Below, piece by piece: positions 60,715 through 64,000 of a stretch of DNA of 64,000 nucleotides; position 1 is the stretch's first letter; each line of letters opens with the position of its first letter. The stretch comes from Zunongwangia endophytica. GTDB lineage: Bacteria; Bacteroidota; Bacteroidia; Flavobacteriales; Flavobacteriaceae. The stretch is from contig NZ_JAUFPZ010000002.1 in the NCBI RefSeq assembly GCF_030409505.1, positions 2,797,501-2,861,500 on the forward strand. Direction: 5' to 3'. The position numbers and the translations under genes are program-made. The notes under the pieces are model-generated. The model did no database searches. It was given only the letters and a program-made list of their open reading frames with translations, and had not been told where the DNA came from.

Positions 60715-63486
60715 TTAATCTTCACTTAGTGATTTATCAAACACACAATCAATAACGCGTTGGTGTCTTTTCTTAAAGCGAACTGCACTACCAGCTGCCG
60801 GAGAACCGTAGAATTTACGACTACAACATCTAAATTTTTTCGCTTCGTCTATATGCATTAACATATGACCGTACGCTCCCATGTTTTTAGGTTCTTCTTG
60901 TGCCCAAACAACATCATCTGCGTTTTTATATTTGTTCATGACTTCTCTCATCTTCTCTACAGGAAGTGGGAATAATTGCTCTATTCTTACTAAAGCAACA
61001 TCATCACGCTCATTTTCTTCTTTATACTCTAAAAGATCGTAATAAAACTTACCGGTACAGAATACTAAAGTTTTCACTTTGTCTGCTTTAGCTTCTGGAT
61101 CGTCAATAAGCATTTTAAAAGATCCTTCAGCAAATTCTTCTTTAGTTGAATTTACTCTGGAATGTCTTAATAAACTCTTCGGAGTGAAGATAATTAATGG
61201 TTTTCTGAAACCAAATTTCATCTGTCTTCTTAGCAAATGGAACATATTCGCCGGAGTTGTAACATCGGCAACAAACATATTATCCTTAGCACATAGCTGA
61301 AGAAAACGTTCCATTCTTGCTGAAGAGTGTTCTGCTCCCTGCCCTTCATATCCATGAGGAAGAAACATCACTAATCCATTTTGCAATTTCCACTTGTCTT
61401 CTGCAGCAGAAATATACTGATCGATCATGATCTGAGCTCCGTTTACAAAATCTCCAAACTGAGCCTCCCATATAGTAAGTGTATTTGGACTTGCCATGGC
61501 ATAACCATAATCAAATCCTACAACGCCATATTCAGATAAAGGAGAATTGTATATAAAGAAGTCTCCTTCTCTACCTTCTATATTATTATGAAGAATAATT
61601 TCTTCTTCACTGTCTTCAACTTTAACAACGGCATGACGGTGAGAAAAAGTACCTCGCTCACTATCCTGGCCGGTAAGGCGAATATTAAATCCTTCTGCCA
61701 TTAATGTACCGTAAGCCAGATGCTCTCCCATAGACCAGTCGAGCTTATTATCCTCAAAGTACATTTTTTCCCTTAGGTTGATAATTTTATTAACCTTTTT
61801 AAGGAATTTCTTGCCTTCAGGAAGTTTAGATATAGCCTTCGCAACTCTATCTAACTCGTCTATCTTTACAGTAGTATCGATATCTTCGATCATTCGATCT
61901 TCCTGCACATTTTCGTAACCATCCCACTCATCTTCCATAAATGGAGTGATTCTCGTAGTATCTTCTTTTCTAGAATCTTCTAAGTCTTCTTCAAGCTTGG
62001 TTTTGTAATCATTCTCAAGCTTCTCGATGTAAGATTCGTCGATTATTCCATCCTTTATAAGTTTTTCAGCATAAATATCTCTAGCATTTTTATGCTTCGC
62101 TATTGCTTTATAAAGTTTTGGCTGAGTAAATCTAGGCTCATCACCTTCGTTATGTCCGTATTTTCTATATCCTAATAAGTCGATAAATACATCACGCTTA
62201 AACTGCATTCTAAAATCTAATGCAAACAAGACTGCATGAACTACAGCTTCAGCATCATCTGCATTAACGTGAAGTACCGGAGACAAGGTAACTTTAGCTA
62301 CATCTGTACAATAAGTAGAAGATCTAGCATCTAAATAATTCGTAGTAAAACCTATCTGGTTATTCACCACGATATGAATAGTACCTGCATTTTCGTAGCC
62401 TTCTAACTTCGCCATTTGCACTACTTCGTAAACTACACCTTGGGCAGCAACTGCTGCATCACCGTGTACAACGATTGGCAATACTTTAGAAGGATCACCA
62501 CTATATCGACGATCTCTTTTTGCTCTTGCAATTCCTTCTACCACAGGACCCACTGTCTCTAAGTGAGATGGATTTGGAGCAATATTTATATTAATTTCTT
62601 TACCACTACTTGTGCTACGACAGGACGTCCAACCTAAATGATATTTCACATCACCGTCGAAAATATCCTGCTCGTAATCTTTACCGTCAAATTCGCTAAA
62701 AATATCCTTGGCTGATTTACCGAAGATATTAGTTAAGGTATTTAATCGACCTCGGTGAGCCATACCCATCACAAAATCTTTAACGCCTTTTTCAGCAGCT
62801 CCTTCAATTAACGCGTCTAGCGCAGGAATTAAAGTTTCTCCACCTTCAAGTGAAAATCGTTTTTGACCAACGTATTTTCTATGTAAAAAACCTTCAAAAG
62901 CAACAGCTTCATTCAGCTTTCTTAATATCTGCTTTTTCCTGTCAGTCTCGAAATCAGGATGGTTTTCGTTGACATTCAGTTTTTTCTGAATCCAATCGAT
63001 TTCTTCAGGCTTTCTAATAAACATATACTCCACTCCTATAGAGTCGCAGTAAATATTTTCGAGATGCTTGATTATATCTTTTAACTTATTAGGTCCAATA
63101 CCTAAAATATCACCTGCACTAAATGTAGTATCTAAATCGTCCTTGCTTAACCCAAAGGTTTCGATATCTAATGTAGGCTCGTATTTTCTTCTTTCCCTAA
63201 CGGGATTAGTTTTTGTAAATAAATGTCCGCGTGTACGATATCCGTCGATTAAGCGAATAACTTGAAATTCTTTAAAAACGTGATCTGGCATTGCGCCTTC
63301 CTCAAACGTTACCGGAGCTTCATCTAAAACATCAGACGAAACACCGTTTTGCTCCATTCCAAAATCAAAACCCTGAAAGAAAGCCCTCCAACTGGGCTCT
63401 ACACTATCGGGATATTGTAAATATTGATCGTATAATTCGGCAAAATATGCTGTATGTGCGGCATTAAGAAATGAAAATCTATCCAT
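60715..63486 (-). CDS. sucA: 2-oxoglutarate dehydrogenase E1 component
   Basis: This 923-residue thiamine-diphosphate enzyme decarboxylates 2-oxoglutarate. The N-terminal E2-contact part MDRFSFLNAAHTAYFAELYDQYLQYPDSVEPSWRAFF is present. The ThDP site includes FVMGMAHRGRLNTL (about 240-253), the HGDAAVAAQGVVYEVVQMAK block, and the later transketolase-like region (MASPNTLTIWEAQFGDF, LPHGYEGQGAEHSSARMERFLQ). Length is typical (E. coli 933). It starts at ATG 63486, about 40 bp after a TACTTTTG element, and sucB follows. Confidence 0.97.
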   Translation of the reverse strand: MDRFSFLNAAHTAYFAELYDQYLQYPDSVEPSWRAFFQGFDFGMEQNGVSSDVLDEAPVTFEEGAMPDHVFKEFQVIRLIDGYRTRGHLFTKTNPVRERRKYEPTLDIETFGLSKDDLDTTFSAGDILGIGPNKLKDIIKHLENIYCDSIGVEYMFIRKPEEIDWIQKKLNVNENHPDFETDRKKQILRKLNEAVAFEGFLHRKYVGQKRFSLEGGETLIPALDALIEGAAEKGVKDFVMGMAHRGRLNTLTNIFGKSAKDIFSEFDGKDYEQDIFDGDVKYHLGWTSCRSTSSGKEININIAPNPSHLETVGPVVEGIARAKRDRRYSGDPSKVLPIVVHGDAAVAAQGVVYEVVQMAKLEGYENAGTIHIVVNNQIGFTTNYLDARSSTYCTDVAKVTLSPVLHVNADDAEAVVHAVLFALDFRMQFKRDVFIDLLGYRKYGHNEGDEPRFTQPKLYKAIAKHKNARDIYAEKLIKDGIIDESYIEKLENDYKTKLEEDLEDSRKEDTTRITPFMEDEWDGYENVQEDRMIEDIDTTVKIDELDRVAKAISKLPEGKKFLKKVNKIINLREKMYFEDNKLDWSMGEHLAYGTLMAEGFNIRLTGQDSERGTFSHRHAVVKVEDSEEEIILHNNIEGREGDFFIYNSPLSEYGVVGFDYGYAMASPNTLTIWEAQFGDFVNGAQIMIDQYISAAEDKWKLQNGLVMFLPHGYEGQGAEHSSARMERFLQLCAKDNMFVADVTTPANMFHLLRRQMKFGFRKPLIIFTPKSLLRHSRVNSTKEEFAEGSFKMLIDDPEAKADKVKTLVFCTGKFYYDLLEYKEENERDDVALVRIEQLFPLPVEKMREVMNKYKNADDVVWAQEEPKNMGAYGHMLMHIDEAKKFRCCSRKFYGSPAAGSAVRFKKRHQRVIDCVFDKSLSED

Positions 63487-63792
63487 AAGTGGAAACTAAT
63501 GTTTCTATAAAGTGTAAAACATAGCAAAAGTACAATTTTTAAAAAAAACTGGTTGTAGCATTTAATAGTTTTATTCTATTCATTAAAGGAATTTTAACAA
63601 TGCTACTAATCAACCTGAGCAGTAATTCGCTAAATCTATTACGAATATGATAATTTAAAACGTAAAAGAAATTAGAAAGGGATTAAAATTAAGGAAATTT
63701 ATGCCAAACCGGCTATAAAAATACGCGTTCAGCTTAAAAAGATGAAACTGGTTAATTCGGAAAAAAAATAAATCTGAAAAGTACTGGTTCAA
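63487..63792. promoter_or_regulatory. 306-bp gap upstream of sucA with a -7 element
   Basis: On the minus strand TACTTTTG (63525-63532) fits TAnnTTTG, 38 bp before the sucA start. Nothing else stands out in this gap: no open frame, no clear hairpin or terminator after the neighbouring synthetase gene. Confidence 0.5.
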
Positions 63793-64000
63793 TTAAACCG
63801 TTCTACTCATTAGCATTTTTCCAAAATCACGCAAAGGTGTTTTCTTTTCTTCAGGAATAGAAATACCATCTAAAACATCGAAAGCCAAATTGGTGTATTT
63901 TTCGATCTCTTTTTTGGTAGACGCCGCCGCTCCACTACTTTTAAATATAGCTTTAACAGTTTCAATCTTACCAGAATTATCTTCCGGATTTATAGAATAT
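63793..64000 (-). CDS. Polyprenyl synthetase family protein, C-terminal fragment
   Basis: The last 69 codons of a minus-strand gene enter from the right edge. They read SGKIETVKAIFKSSGAAAST, then EIEKYTNLAFDVLDGI and KKTPLRDFGKMLMSRTV before the stop. This fits the last helices of trans-isoprenyl diphosphate synthases (IspA/GGPPS type), which follow the second aspartate-rich motif. Those motifs are outside the window, so the chain-length specificity is unknown. It is in the same direction as sucA. Confidence 0.78.
   Translation of the reverse strand, partial: YSINPEDNSGKIETVKAIFKSSGAAASTKKEIEKYTNLAFDVLDGISIPEEKKTPLRDFGKMLMSRTV

Noticed and set aside
63660..63790. Short plus-strand frames (MPNRL, MKLVNSEKK) in the gap before sucA
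   Set aside because: Five and nine codons long, with no promoter or terminator; chance.

Overview
The window looks like the chromosome of a marine-type Flavobacteriaceae (Bacteroidota), close to Gramella or Zunongwangia in character. Four things support this. The DNA is AT-rich. Many genes have the Bacteroidota -7 element TAnnTTTG a short distance upstream, and I see no clear Shine-Dalgarno sites. Families typical of the phylum occur: a type IX secretion (T9SS) C-terminal sorting domain, DUF4270 and DUF5686 proteins, a PorT-type barrel, and atpD-atpC apart from the other ATP synthase genes. Gene orders such as HU / tiny basic protein / RNase G and glmS-DUF4270-GT5-like / panC-panD also fit. 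No phage, insertion sequence, CRISPR array or rRNA was seen; the one tRNA is tRNA-Ser(GGA).

Layout. 1-4.1 kb: mutY start (partial), HU, a 29-residue basic protein, RNase G, a DUF892 stress protein, recX and a FUSC-like membrane protein. 4.2-12.2 kb: a minus-strand biotin region (bioF, DUF2007 protein, bioD, bioA, a 420-bp repeat-bearing gap, a FabF-like ketoacyl synthase, bioB, two tandem HxD cupin/JmjC-like proteins). 12.3-18 kb: a complete seven-gene Mrp Na+/H+ antiporter operon. 18.2-19.5 kb: two DUF2975 membrane proteins and a small XRE regulator behind a dyad. 19.6-27.8 kb: M61 peptidase, atpC-atpD, glmS, DUF4270 lipoprotein and a GT5 N-domain-only protein. 27.9-33.8 kb: panC-panD, a YbhN-like membrane protein, an esterase-like protein without its nucleophile, radA and an M23 lipoprotein. 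34-40.7 kb: aldo/keto reductase, OmpA-type lipoprotein, exonuclease III, a large T9SS cargo protein and a membrane zinc peptidase. 40.9-52.2 kb: pyrH-frr, a frameshifted DUF5686 protein, an MMPL/RND protein, asnS, an RluA-type synthase, rpoN and a PAP2-like protein. 52.2-64 kb: a PorT-type barrel, an ExbB-X-ExbD-ExbD operon, tRNA-Ser, asparaginase, an acyltransferase, TatD, a retropepsin-like protein, a 36-residue membrane protein, sucB (frameshifted) and sucA, and the end of a polyprenyl synthetase.

How the genes work together. Most of this is core metabolism: biotin and pantothenate supply for acyl chemistry, the 2-oxoglutarate dehydrogenase E1/E2 pair, energy coupling (ATP synthase beta/epsilon, Mrp antiporter, Exb proton channel), envelope building (GlmS, M23, OmpA, DUF5686) and translation (pyrH-frr, asnS, the small basic ribosomal-type protein).

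The most interesting points are: (1) the biotin region carries an intact ketoacyl synthase and twin HxD dioxygenase-like genes next to bioB but no recognisable bioC/bioH, which could hint at an unusual pimeloyl route; (2) two genes, sucB and the DUF5686 gene, each have a one-base frameshift at a CCCGG run, and both are repaired by restoring CCCGGG; (3) a 29-residue protein resembles bS22/mS38; (4) two genes are likely pseudoenzymes (esterase-like, GT5-like).
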